Source of the DNA: Adineta ricciae
Taxonomy: Eukaryota > Rotifera > Eurotatoria > Adinetida > Adinetidae
Assembly (NCBI GenBank): GCA_905250025.1
Contig: CAJNOJ010000017.1
Coordinates: forward strand, 620,001-684,000
DNA length: 64,000 bases
Direction of reading: 5' to 3'
The notes under the pieces were generated by a model that had not been told where the DNA came from, searched no databases, and saw nothing but the letters and a program-made list of their open reading frames with translations. This document shows positions 1 through 11,410 of this stretch, in pieces (positions within the stretch are counted from its first letter, which is position 1; each line of letters starts with the position of its first letter). The translations under genes and the position numbers were made by a program.

Positions 1-276
1 TGTCCAGCATACAGTGAAGATTTATGGAAACGCATGCTCATCTTCCATGAAAACCAAATTATTCGATTAGAAACAAGTGGTTTATGCCAGCGTTGTTCGG
101 CCGTTAATGTTGACCCATCGACAGGCAAAAATCAAAGTCATCTATTTACCCGTTTACAAACACAACGGCGAGAAGCAAATACTTTAAGGGCAAATTTTGG
201 TATTTTATTGAATCTTTCCGAAATATATCCACACGCTTTAATTCGTGTCGGAGATAGTATTCAAGCTTTTACATAA
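1..276 (+). CDS. MOCOS: Molybdenum cofactor sulfurase, C-terminal end (partial)
   Basis: Frame 1 is open from the first base to the TAA at 274-276, so only the last 91 residues are present. They match the end of the MOSC domain of eukaryotic molybdenum cofactor sulfurase: a CxRC pair (GLCQRC), VDPSTG, an LF-x-L segment with arginines, then NFGI. In the full enzyme an N-terminal PLP-dependent cysteine desulfurase domain makes sulfur, and the MOSC domain passes it to the molybdenum cofactor of xanthine dehydrogenase and aldehyde oxidase. The next gene on the same strand, 356 bases downstream, is xanthine dehydrogenase, which supports the call. The start and the desulfurase domain lie outside the window. 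A stand-alone MOSC protein (MARC type) is less likely given the CxRC and NFG arrangement. Confidence 0.8.
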   Translation, partial: CPAYSEDLWKRMLIFHENQIIRLETSGLCQRCSAVNVDPSTGKNQSHLFTRLQTQRREANTLRANFGILLNLSEIYPHALIRVGDSIQAFT

Positions 277-632
277 TCGTTTCTTTTTTTTTAACGATAG
301 ATGTCTTCTGTACGATGAATAAAGTATGATACAGAAATACCTGGATGCACGAGACTAGTTTAATCGATCCACATACGCAGAATAAGAAAATATTTTTCTT
401 AGAGAGACATTTACAGCGTCGGATTTGAACTGATATCTTTTCACAATCACAAGTTGAATAAAAACATAAACTACGAAATATTTCTTATCTTCTTCAATTG
501 TTTGCTGTTTGATAAATCAGTATTTTACACATTTTCTTTTTCGCACCGGCGCTATCTCTTTCACATACAAATACATACAGATATTCAGATCCGAAAGAAG
601 AGCACAATACAAACTGTGTAACTCAAAAGAAA
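277..632. other. Intergenic, sulfurase to xanthine dehydrogenase
   Basis: AT-rich spacer of 356 bases with no convincing ORF. It must hold the sulfurase 3' UTR and the promoter or 5' UTR of the xanthine dehydrogenase gene. AATAAA-like text occurs near 319 (gatgaataaagt), a candidate polyadenylation signal for the sulfurase. No clear TATA box was seen. Confidence 0.5.
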
Positions 633-3600
633 ATGGTTAAAGAAAATATACAACAATCTACGCCTCCACCATTAGATTACCTTCTATTTTATGTCAATGG
701 TAAACAGATTATCGAACATCATGTAGAACCTGATTGGACTCTCTTATGGTACCTTAGAAATAGTAGGCTGCATTGCTTTTTATTTGATTGCTATCATCGC
801 TAAGTTCATTATTTTCTACTAGAGTTGAATTTGACAGGATCAAAGCTAGGGTGTGGTGAGGGTGGGTGTGGCGCTTGTACAGTGATGATATCCCAGTGCA
901 TCGATCGACAATCTGGCTATATTGAACATCGAACGGTGAATGCTTGCCTTGCGCCGATTTGCTCAGTGGACGGTTGTCATGTGATAACTGTCGAAGGTTT
1001 AGGCTCTGTTGCGAAGTCTAATCTCCATCCGGCGCAATCACGATTAGCTGAAATGTATGGTTCCCAATGTGGATTTTGCACCCCGGGTATTGTTATGTCG
1101 TTGTATGGAACGGTGACTTCATCGAATCATTCCCCATCGTCAATAACAATGCACGATATTGAAGAAGCATTTGATGGAAATCTTTGTCGTTGTACTGGCT
1201 ATCGACCTATTCTCGATGCTGCTAAGTCGTTTGCTAAAGATATTAACAAACTACCATGTAAAGATCCGTGTTCATCAAAGCCCACATCAACAACATTGGA
1301 TAAATGCCTTTCATTCGTGAACAAACTTGACAAGGAACCAAATCAGATAGCATTTCCTAATGAACTGCGTCAACATATTCCACAATCAATTCAAATAAAA
1401 GGTTAATCGTGCAACCATCTTTACATATCACTCACTTATTCTTATCATTTAGGTTCATTAGTCGAATGGTACCGTCCGGTAACTCTAAATGAATTACTTC
1501 AACTCCGTTCTATGTATCCGGGTGGTGCATCGAAGCTCATTTTTGGTAACACTGAAGTTCAAATTGAGACGAAATTTAAACGTTTAAAATACCCACGTTT
1601 CATTTCCGTAACACATGTTGATGAGCTTCAACAACTCAAACGTACATCAACAAGTTTAATTCTTGGCGCTGGTGTCACTCTTACACGTTTACAAGCTAAA
1701 CTCTCCGAATGGAATGATCAAAAACTAGACGGAGGCATTTGTCAATCTCTGATCGATCAACTGAAATATTTTGCTTCGACACAGATTCGTAATGTTGCTT
1801 CACTTGGTGGAAACATTGTCAATGCTTCACCTATGTATGTACAGAATCTCTTCTTGTTTCTATTCCGAATCTTAACTGTTTTCAGTTCGGATGTCAATCC
1901 AGTTCTTCAGGCTGCTGATGCTGTTTTAGAATTACATCGCGGAGAGACAAATTCTGTTCGACTTGTCCCTCTACGCGAATTTTTCCTTAGTTATCGTCGT
2001 GTAGCCATGACAGATGACGAAGTGCTTGTCAGTATTCACATTCCACTACCATCGATTTCACCGACGAATAGAACATTTCTTCGATCATACAAACAAGCAC
2101 GTCGACGCGATGACGATATCGGTATCGTTAGTGCTGGTCTGCAAGTTCAACTCGAAGCAATCGATTCGTCTGAGAAACAACAATGGCGCATTGTTACTGC
2201 TCGATTTTCATTTGGTGGAATGGGACCGACAACGATCTTGGCGAAAAATACACAGCAAGAGATGGCTGGACAAATATGGTCAAGGGTAACAATTAGTAAA
2301 GCGTGTGAATTAGCATTAAAAGAAATGCCACTGAACGAGTTAACCCCGGGTGGTCAACCAGAATATCGGTAAGACACGAATATCAGGGCAAGCAGACTGG
2401 AAATCAACTATTGATGTGATCTTATTTAGACGTACTTTAGTTCAATCGTTTCTATACAAATTTTATGTTTATGTTTGCACTGAATTGAATCAATCCAGTG
2501 TCGATCCGAAAGAATTGTCAATTGCTCATCCTTACCATCGGCCAGTTTCACATGGTCAACAAATCATACCTGAACGACCTTCATCGCAGAAAGTTGTTGG
2601 AACATCATTACCGCATCGTTCTGCATATTTACAAACAACAGGTGAAGCGAAATACATTGACGATATGCCATCATTACCAAATACACTCTATGCTGCACTT
2701 GTTCTTGCTACACAGCCAAATGCTCGAATCAAGAATATTGGTAAGACATTGACAAGGTTGTTATAATACGATGCTGACTTGTTATTGTCGTATAGATTTG
2801 GGTGCAGCGTCGAAAGTGCCTGGCTTTGTAACGTTTGTTAACCATAAGGATATTCAGGGTGATAATATGACTGGTGACGTTGTTCATGATGAAGAAGTTT
2901 TCGTTTCCTCAATCACGCCATGTGTTGGTGCAGTGATTGGTGTTGTCCTGTGCGAAACTGAACGTGCTGCACATGCCGCCGCTCATCTGGTTCAAATCGA
3001 ATATGAACTACTAACACCGACGATCTTTACAATCGATGACGCGATTGAACATGCATCTTATCTAGGGGAAGAACGATGCTTACGAAAAGGTGATGTAGAA
3101 AAGGCTCTAGCTGAAGCTGAACATACACTCGAAGGTACAATAGTGATGGGCGGTCAAGAGCATTTCTATCTGGAAACAAACTGTTGTATGATTATACCTT
3201 CGAACGACGATCAAGAAGTGACAATCTATTCGTCAACACAAAATCCGAGTAAAACACAAGAATTAGCAGCATATGCACTTGGTTACGATGTCAGTCATGT
3301 GACTTGCCATGTTAAACGCATGGGTGGTGGATTTGGTGGCAAAGAATCCCGATCGTATGCTCAATTCTTTAAACTGTAAACGATTATATTCTGCATTTTA
3401 GAATTGCTCCATGCATTGCGGCAACAGTGGCTGCTGTCAAGGTCGGTTGTCCCGTTCGTATGAATATTGAACGTGATGTTGATATGAGTATCACCGGTCA
3501 ACGTCATCCATTTAAAATAGCGTACAAAGTTGGCTTTACCAAAGAAGGTCGATTTACAGCATTGGATATTTCATTATGGAACAATGCCGGCTGCTCATTC

Positions 3601-5167
3601 GATCTTTCGATGGCAGTGTTAGAGCGTGGAATGCTCCATATTGATAATTGTTATCAATTCAATAATATTCGAGTCCGTGGACGTTTGTGTAAAACCCACT
3701 TACCATCAAATACAGGTTAGTATTTACTTTTATGAACACGATCGATTTTAAACACAATTTTCTTATAGCATTTCGTGGTTTCGGCGGCCCACAAGGTTTA
3801 TTTGGTTGTGAAACAATTGTCGAGCATGTTGCTGCCTATCTAAAACATGATCCATTGACCATTCGTCGATTGAACATGTACAACGAAGGTGACACAACAC
3901 ATTTTGGTCAACCGTTAGAACGATGGAATATTCCTCGACTAATGGACGAACTGTTAGTATCGAGCGATTTTCAACAACGAAGAAAAGCTGTGGGAGAGTT
4001 CAATCAATCCAGCACTTATAGAAAACGTGGTATTACTATTCTTCCAACGAAATTTGGTATTGCATTTACGGCCAAATTTCTCAATCAGGCAGGTGCGCTC
4101 GTGCATGTCTACAAAGATGGATCTGTCTTAGTCAGTCATGGAGGTAAGAAGAAGAAAAGTTCCTTTGGAAATTATGCTTCTTAATTAATCACTCAAGGTA
4201 CGGAAATGGGTCAAGGACTGCATACCAAAATGATTTCCATCGCGGCAGAAATTCTCGGTTGTGATGTTAGCCGAGTGCGTATCAGTGAGACAGCGACTGA
4301 TAAAGTAGCTAATACGAGTCCAACAGCAGCATCAGCGTCATCAGATTTGAATGGTATGGCCATACAGATCGCATGTGAACAGATTCGTGGACGTTTGAAT
4401 GCACTGCTCGTTGGTGACGATGTCAGTCTCTCATGGGAAGATCTTGTTAAAAAAGCGTATTTTTCGCGTATCGATCTGTGTGCTCATGGTTTCTATGCTA
4501 CACCTGATCCATTGGGAGCTGATTTTCTGACGAATACAGCTCATTTTAATTACTTTACACAAGGAGCAGCTGTCACAGAAGTTGAATTAGATACACTGAC
4601 AGGTGACTGGCACATTTTACGTGTTGACATTCTAATGGTATTATCAATTGAAATGGTTTTCTATTCCTTAACGGACTATTTTCTGTTAAATTTTAGGATG
4701 TCGGTACATCGCTCAATCCTCAAATTGATATTGGACAAATTGAAGGTGCTTATGTTCAAGGTGTTGGTCTGTTTACCATGGAAGAGCTAATATGGGGTGA
4801 TCATACTCAACACAAATGGACAAAACCAGGTGCGTTATTCACTCGTGGTCCTGGCACTTATAAAATTCCATCATTCAACGATGTCCCATTGGATATGAGA
4901 GTGGAATTACTTTCTAATGCGCCCAATCCTCGTGCGGTTTATTCATCTAAAGCAATCGGTGAGCCGCCATTGTTTCTTGGTGCTGCAACGTTTTTCGCGC
5001 TGAAAAATGCTTGTACAGCCTATCGCGAACAACAAGGTTTTACCGGCTATTTTCCAATGAATTCTCCAGCAACTGTCGAACGTCTTCGTATGGCATGCAG
5101 CGATGAATTCACTGAACGCGCATGTGCTCAACAGCATGAAACATTTCAAGCAAGAGGCTCTTACTAA
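633..5167 (+). CDS. XDH: Xanthine dehydrogenase/oxidase, ten exons
   Basis: Oxidises hypoxanthine to xanthine to uric acid. Exons: 633-762, 823-1401, 1453-1834, 1886-2368, 2430-2740, 2796-3354, 3402-3715, 3769-4143, 4198-4637, 4697-5167. They sum to 4,044 bases (1,347 residues; vertebrate enzymes are about 1,330). Domains in order: 2Fe-2S ferredoxin-like ([10 protein letters not shown]), second 2Fe-2S helical domain ([19 protein letters not shown]), FAD domain ([11 protein letters not shown]), then the molybdopterin domains with [26 protein letters not shown] and the catalytic-site GEPPLF near the C-terminus. The glutamates and arginine of the molybdenum pocket known from bovine XDH are present in these motifs. 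Introns are 47-62 bases; two keep frame and read through as ORF. The start at 633 gives the usual short leader before YVNGK. Aldehyde oxidase is the alternative; the pocket glutamate in GGKE and the arginine in AFRGF favour XDH. Confidence 0.93.
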
Positions 5168-6000
5168 CTTTTATATCATTTTATTGTTTTACTTTTTCAT
5201 CCGTTAAGTAATTCTGTAATTGCTTTAAAAAAATAAACTTCGAGAGTCTCGATGTTTACTTGATGTACTCATCCGTACGATGATTTATATCACTGACGTA
5301 TTAACCCACTTGCACGATCGATGCCAGATTCGACTTCATGAATATTAATGAGAAAATGCTAGCATATTAACAAGCAACCGATTATTAGAATTCATTCTGA
5401 CCGAAATAAAGCAATCAGATAAGCATTCGTCATACGTACCTACATACACATGCATAATGATGTCAAAAAAGCAATAGAGCTGCTAGTGGTTCTCCTCCAA
5501 ATCAGCATTTTGTATGTCTTTGCGAATGCTAAATGTATTGCTCTATTTAAATAAACATGAATGACAAAAGCAAACAATGTTCTGTGTGACTTCGAATAGT
5601 TGAAAGAGATGTCCTTGGCATTTTCAATGATGTAAATATTTCTAATTAACTTCTAATGACGTCTTGATTGTAATATTCGTACTAATGAAAAACACAACTA
5701 TCAAATCAACGTGAGGAAGAAAACTGACATCGTGTGTTCTTTTACAACAACAAATCATCATGTTTCAATCTATACGCGCATACCTGTAGTGTCTACAAAT
5801 ATAAGTTATCGTTAACTAAAGTATAATGGTTGAGGACATATGCAAAACTTCGTTAATAAATAATCGTTTTTTTTCTCTTCGCCTTTTTAGCTATTGCTAT
5901 TTGTGTTTAGTAGCATTTTCTTTTTTGTTTTGCTCGTTATTAGGCATAACTAGAAATATTGTCTATGGATGATTCGTCGAGACGAATGTCTGGTATTAAC
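5168..6000. other. Intergenic region
   Basis: About 830 AT-rich bases between the XDH stop and the signal peptide of the next gene. An AATAAA lies near 5231, a likely XDH polyadenylation signal. No supportable ORF or repeat was seen. An in-frame ATG at 5965 could lengthen the next gene, but the hydrophobic signal peptide begins at 6001. Confidence 0.45.
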
Positions 6001-8094
6001 ATGCAACTTCTTTTGTACGTGTACATAATGAGTCTTTCAATTTTGGATGCAACTGAAGAAACATCAACGAATTTTAATATAACATTGAAAGCGCCTGAGA
6101 CATTGTCTTCGCCCCTTCCGATGGCATACGTACGTGCAGAAACCACGTATTTAACGTCGTTCTTAACTTTTTTGTGTTTTAGAGAACTGTGCATATTCAA
6201 TATACAGTACCAAACGATAAAGATCGCTGGAATATTGGTAAATATTTTTTCGTAAAAATATATACGATACTGCTTCAATCGAGACTAATGAGTGTGAAAT
6301 AGATCAACATATCGTTGAAAATCGAGCTATTTCACGGATATTGTCATACAGGGATACGCCCTTTGATTTGGATATTTCGTTTAAAGACTTAAATCATTTG
6401 TTGCTTGCAGTCGCTATTGAACCATTTATTCTACGATTTAATCGAACGGTTCGTCAATTAAATGTGCATATCTGTCAGTTTACAAATAGTTTTCGACAAC
6501 AAAATTCTGTCTGGTAAGTTTTACAAGCAAAATAGCACATGTATAATCGTTATTTTAGGTACGATGACCGAACAAGCTGTCGCGGGAGTCCATCAATGTT
6601 AATTTACCACTGGGCAGCACCGTCACCTTTAACTAAATTTCAAACCTTGAACAGTATGTGACTGGATAGATTCTTATTCTCCATCTGTGTGAGCTTCTAG
6701 ATCTCGGATTTCAATTAGACAAATCAAAATCAATTGTACTAACTGTAATCTACGTTCAAGAACAATATGTACATAAAGAGCAACCCAGAGTTGTCTTCTA
6801 TATCTCTAGTCTCATGTATGTTTCATATCCTTCAATAGTAACTCGCTCTTCAGACTTTTTACGAGTACCTGTCATCAAATGTGTATTTATTGATTTGTAG
6901 GAAAGCGAAATAGTCTGTGCATATGTCATTTTCCGATAAAATCGTATGAATTATAGGCTAAGTGGTATGCGACTGTCATATCACATTTGCTGTATGATTG
7001 ACAGGACAGGAGTAATGTTGAATTGATCCGATAGTATATTATACCATTAGATGACTATTTTGGGTACTATACGAACAGATTCACGTGCATGTTTTCCGAT
7101 TTCATTCTCCAATGATATTGAAAATCTCTCAAATGATTTTGTTTTGTATCATTTAGACCCCGATATCATCTAGGTTCATTGGAAATTGAGGGTAAACATA
7201 GAATAACACGTAAATATATCAGTGTATCATACATAAAAGAAATTTATTCATACATTCGTTCAAAGGTCTTTCATGTCGTGTGTCGGATTATCCACGTTTA
7301 TTATATTCCGTAAAACCATTATTTTCAATAATTAAACATGATTGGTGGCATCTTTACGTTATACGTAATCGTAGTTTCGGTCGAAAAATTATTCAGCCTG
7401 TGCTTGATTCGACAACTTTCTTCGAACTGAATAACAGCGATGTTGAAGTTCTTTCTTCGGACATATTCTTAGTTTCTGGAGATTATATTCTTGGAGAATG
7501 TGATGATAAACATGAATTCACTTGTAATTTTTTAGTTTTCTATGCATACAAAAATACTTTGTCGAAATCATCGACTGAACATGTTCATTATTGTCAACAG
7601 AATAATTATCCTGACTTATTTAAGTATGATTGGTTTATTTTGATCTCACATATGACCGACTGATCTTCTTTGGTTAGACTCATACCAAAGAGAGATGAAG
7701 TATCAACCACTGCACGTCCATCGATATTGTCCAATGTAGATTCAAGCACAAGTAATCATTTCATTGATGTCTTTTATCTAAGTGGTTTGAACTTGTTATG
7801 TTTAGTGTTTTTATTGATTTGTCTATTAATAATTGTCATTTGGATATCGATAATTGTAGGGTGTATAATAATGCGTAAGAGAAAAATAAAGTTATTTGTC
7901 TTCTCTAGATTGTGTTCGTTTATATTATAGGTCGCATACGTGGTCTAGTGAATTTTCGAACGGAACCATCGTCACCAATCGGAGCCCGAGAAACGAGACC
8001 GATTTTCGGTCAAAGAGGCAATGAGCAAAGACTAGTAGCTGAGGGAGATCACATCGCTCAGTTAGATGTTGAACATATGGGTTTAATGAGTTGA
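6001..8094 (+). CDS. Membrane-anchored PHM/DBH-like copper monooxygenase relative, ligands lost
   Basis: Starts with a signal peptide (MQLLLYVYIMSLSILDA). Two stretches align with peptidylglycine alpha-hydroxylating and dopamine beta-monooxygenases: PSMLIYHWAAPSP...LGFQLDKS...IVLTVIY corresponds to NILYAWARNAPP...GVGFRVG...FVLQVHY, and VSGDYILGEC...FTCNFLVFYAY corresponds to the GDIL..C...CNLYIMYY region. After these come one membrane helix (about 7785-7870, LLCLVFLLICLLIIVIWI) and a roughly 60-residue cytoplasmic tail. Clear introns: about 6128-6180, 6238-6302, 6514-6558, 7624-7677, 7875-7930. The stretch from about 6815 to 7150 has several possible exon chains and is not settled. The expected copper-binding His and Met positions are almost all replaced, so it is probably not a working monooxygenase. 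It lies 90 bases from a converging protease gene. Confidence 0.6.
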
Positions 8095-8184
8095 GAAAAT
8101 TCTTTTATTCATATTTCACTTTTTCTCGCAGGAATTATTGTATGTAGATGATGATATATAATAAACTCTTTTTTATCTCCATAT

Positions 8185-9388
8185 TTAGTACAGAGTAGCA
8201 CCAGCTAAAGATTCAATCCAAGCTTTATATGCTGACAGACGCGTGTAAACACCACCATCACCGCATCCTATACCCCAAGAAGTCAAACCGGCAAGGACAT
8301 ATCGACCATTTCGTGTTGGATCAGAAACGACGAAAGGACCACCAGAATCACCCTATGCGCAGAGAATGAGAAGAAAAGTTCGAGAAAACAGGAAACCTTG
8401 TATCTCTTACTTGGCAAGCACCCTTGCTATTTCCACCTGAACATATTTGATTGGCTGAATTGATCATACCTGTATTGTAACGTGCTTTACATGCAGTATC
8501 AGATAAGACTGGTGTTGGTACTTCTGTTAAATAACGTAATAAACTACCACCTAAATGTGATGTATTGATCAAGTAGTTCGATTTGGAATTGTTATCTTAC
8601 CATAAACAGGTGCGCCCCATCCAGTGGTGATACCGGTTGCACCTTCAAATGTTTGAGTAGCATTAGGGAAGCAAACGGGCATGTAGTATTCAGTGTACGG
8701 TTCTACCTTGGTCTAAAGAACAGATCGAATACGCATGTATGTGGAGCGAACGAGCAAAATCGTCCTACGGATAATTTCATCAGAGCAATGTCATTTTTGA
8801 AATTTGAAGCGACGTACGAAGGATGAACAATGACACTTTGAACAGTTCGTGAAATAACCCACGAGTCCGATATCAAGCGATCATGAACGCCAAAAATAAT
8901 ACGATAAACACTTGGGTTTGTATTTCTTAAGTGAAATAGTATGAGAGGCTTCCAAAACAGACAGTTCGCACTCGTTTACCCCGATACACAGTGAGCTGCA
9001 GTAACAATCCATTGATCGTTGATCAATGATCCCCCGCAGATATGTTTTCCATTGCGTTCCATCGATATCTAAGTTGTAAATGCACATAAAAATCCGTTCT
9101 CACCCGTTGAACTTACTTGCCATGGCCTAAACGAAAGAACATTACTAAGAAAATCGACAACATTCAATTAAGATCCTTCTTACCAATCACCTCGTGTTGA
9201 TACTGTACCACCAACTATTCTCGCTGTATCATCAGATCGCGCTTTCAAAGGACGAAGACCACAAGCATCTAATCAAAAGAATAATTCGAAGATTGATATC
9301 AAATTTATCATCTTATACCCTTCGGATAATCCGTCGCTAACACACTCAATCCAAAAAATGTTACTAAAAAAGTAACTTTAACTAACAT
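8185..9388 (-). CDS. Secreted S1-family serine protease (chymotrypsin fold)
   Basis: Eight exons on the minus strand (9319-9388, 9184-9268, 9117-9126, 8980-9068, 8769-8925, 8601-8712, 8411-8550, 8185-8352) sum to 831 bases, 276 residues. Signal peptide [18 protein letters not shown], short propeptide with one Cys, then the activation site RIVGG. Catalytic triad: His in VTAAHC, Asp in NDIALMKL, Ser in GDSGGP. SWG and the [12 protein letters not shown] terminal helix follow. By alignment the S1 pocket base (chymotrypsin position 189, six before the serine) is Gly (SKGACQGDSGG), not Asp, so trypsin-type Arg/Lys specificity is unlikely; an elastase- or chymotrypsin-like preference is an inference. 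Probably secreted, for example a digestive or extracellular protease. Confidence 0.92.
9117..9126 (-). other. 10-base coding microexon of the serine protease
   Basis: The exon encodes the end of a Trp codon plus Pro-Trp-Gln, giving the conserved DWPWQ just after IVGG. Upstream donor TG|GTAAG, acceptor TTTAG|G, downstream donor CAA|GTAAGT. Including these 10 bases keeps the frame and restores the family motif; skipping it breaks the frame. Confidence 0.8.
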
Positions 9389-9940
9389 TTCGATTCGTAT
9401 GTTTTTGTGGACTATTGAGTATTTTCAACTGATTCCATAATGAAGAAAAATCCAATAATAAAAACAACATGAATGATAACAACTAATGATGGGAATATTT
9501 TTCAGCTGCAAGTCACGAAGCTTCAATGAAAATATGTACTTTTTCTAAAGTATATTCTTGTTAGTGCTCGAATTTCGCTGCCAACATGATTCCAGTGAAC
9601 GGGCTTTCTCATACTCAGGTTTTATTTTCTCTCGATCGATAATAGTAATGAAAATTAATTGCATCATCATCATTTCGCTAATCCTCGATAACATTTTATA
9701 AAATAAAAACAAATTTTACAGATAAAAAAAACGAAAAGAAAGCGTGTTAAACACATGTTTATAGTTTCGTTAACGATCAAATACGAATAACCGGTAGTCT
9801 TCTTCATCTCAGTTGATACAGCAGTATGAGCTCATTGAAATTGAATTGAATGTCATATTTCGTCTTCAGTAATTAGCTAGAGAATTGATAGTACTTGATT
9901 CTGACATATGAACATATTAATATCAGCTAATTGACGACAT
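9389..9940. other. Intergenic region
   Basis: Spacer between the protease start and the 3' end of the ankyrin/TPR gene, both on the minus strand. It would hold the protease promoter. AT-rich, no ORF or repeat worth naming. Confidence 0.4.
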
Positions 9941-11410
9941 TCAAAATGTCGATGGTTGAATCTGATTAATAGCCCGTTGGATTTGATCAATTTGGTCACT
10001 TGTCCTTTCTAATTCCGTTCGAATATGTAGCGCCTTGTGTAACAAGCCAAGTGCTGCTTGATTTTCACCAAACATCATATGAATAAGTGCAGACTGTAAC
10101 GCATACGTTGCCCAGTCAAGCGAATTATCCGGCGTGCATGTCATAGCATTCTTAAAGCTTTCTAGTGCACCTCTTGGATCGTTCTTCGCTTGCAAGGTCG
10201 TTGCTAATCGAGCATGGCCACGAGCGGTTTCGAGTTGTTCATTGGTTGACATGGAATCAATTGAAAGACAAGCCAATTTCGTTAGAGCAGAATCATCATT
10301 CTCAAGAGAATCTTTTCGTTTACTAATGATACGGCGAATTGAACAGCGATTTTTGGCTTTGGAAGAAAGAAGTACTTGTTCGATTTCGTCATCTAAGTTA
10401 CGATCGAACGGTTTTTGCTGTGCACGATTATGTTGAAGAACATCGAGTGTACTGGGTCGTAGTTGTTCGCCACCATTTACATCAGCTTTACATGTTTGAA
10501 TTAATTTCTGTACAAGATTTAAGTTCCGTCGGCCGACAGCATAATGCAAACAAGTATCACCGAATTTATCCTGAAAAATTTCAACAAAAAATGTTAATTA
10601 GATCGGTTGTTTTTTATCTGTATTCAAATTACTTGTAGATGACAATCATTAATATTCATTTCGATCAAATAGTCCAAGCATTTCATGGATTGATGTTGGC
10701 AAGCTAACATGAAAGGAGTTAAACCATTGTTTTCTTTGATAGATAGCGCTCGGCAGCATTGTTCATATATAGCGACTATTTGTTCTTCAGGAATAGGTTT
10801 AACTTGAGGATGAATTCGGAGTGTGACTGCTTTCAGCATTTCAACGTCATCCCTTTCCACAGCGTAGTGGGCCGCTGTGTACCCATCGTTATCTTGTGCA
10901 CATGTATCACATCCACGTAACATCAGTAGACGTACCCAAATATATGGATAGGCGTGAATGACTAATACATGTAGCACAGTCTAAAAATTAGAAAAAATAG
11001 AGCCAATAGATATATAGACTTGCTTTTTTTTAAACTAAATATATTCACATACCTGGCCATGGTCGTTTCTCATTCGGATGATATCATTATGATAGATATC
11101 TAATGAACGTCGGAATGCGTCAAAATTACCATGTCGTAAGAATGTAAATATATCTGATGGGGAGTTAGTGGGTGGTGAATAGAGTATCGATCCACATACA
11201 CTCAGGTGGTACGCTTGAGTGTTGGAATTACTAGTTGTCTGAGGTTGAGTTGGATAATTAAAATCTGACGAAAGAATTTTCTCATCGACTGACATCTGGT
11301 GATCTAAAATAGCGTCTAAACAGATACATATATAAACAGAAACGAGAACTCTTACTATCATTGGCGTGATTTTCATTACTATGAAAACGCATGCGTTTAT
11401 TATTGGCCAT
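9941..11410 (-). CDS. Ankyrin-repeat plus TPR-like protein
   Basis: Four exons (11356-11410, 11053-11315, 10633-10980, 9941-10570) sum to 1,296 bases, 431 residues. After about 105 polar residues come ankyrin repeats: NDHGQTVLHVLVIHAYPYIWVRLLM, NDGYTAAHYAVERDDVEML, NNGLTPFMLACQHQSMKCLDYLIE and DKFGDTCLHYAVGRRNLNLVQKLI. A basic linker (RCSIRRIISKRK) leads to a C-terminal helical region with two TPR-like units (ARGHARLATTLQAKNDPRGALESF and TYALQSALIHMMFGENQAALGLLHKAL). The ankyrin part resembles the IkappaB/Bcl-3 class in repeat style, but no degron was seen, so the family is not assigned. Likely an intracellular scaffold. Start chosen at MANNKR because a 40-base first intron joins it in phase. 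Confidence 0.75.
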
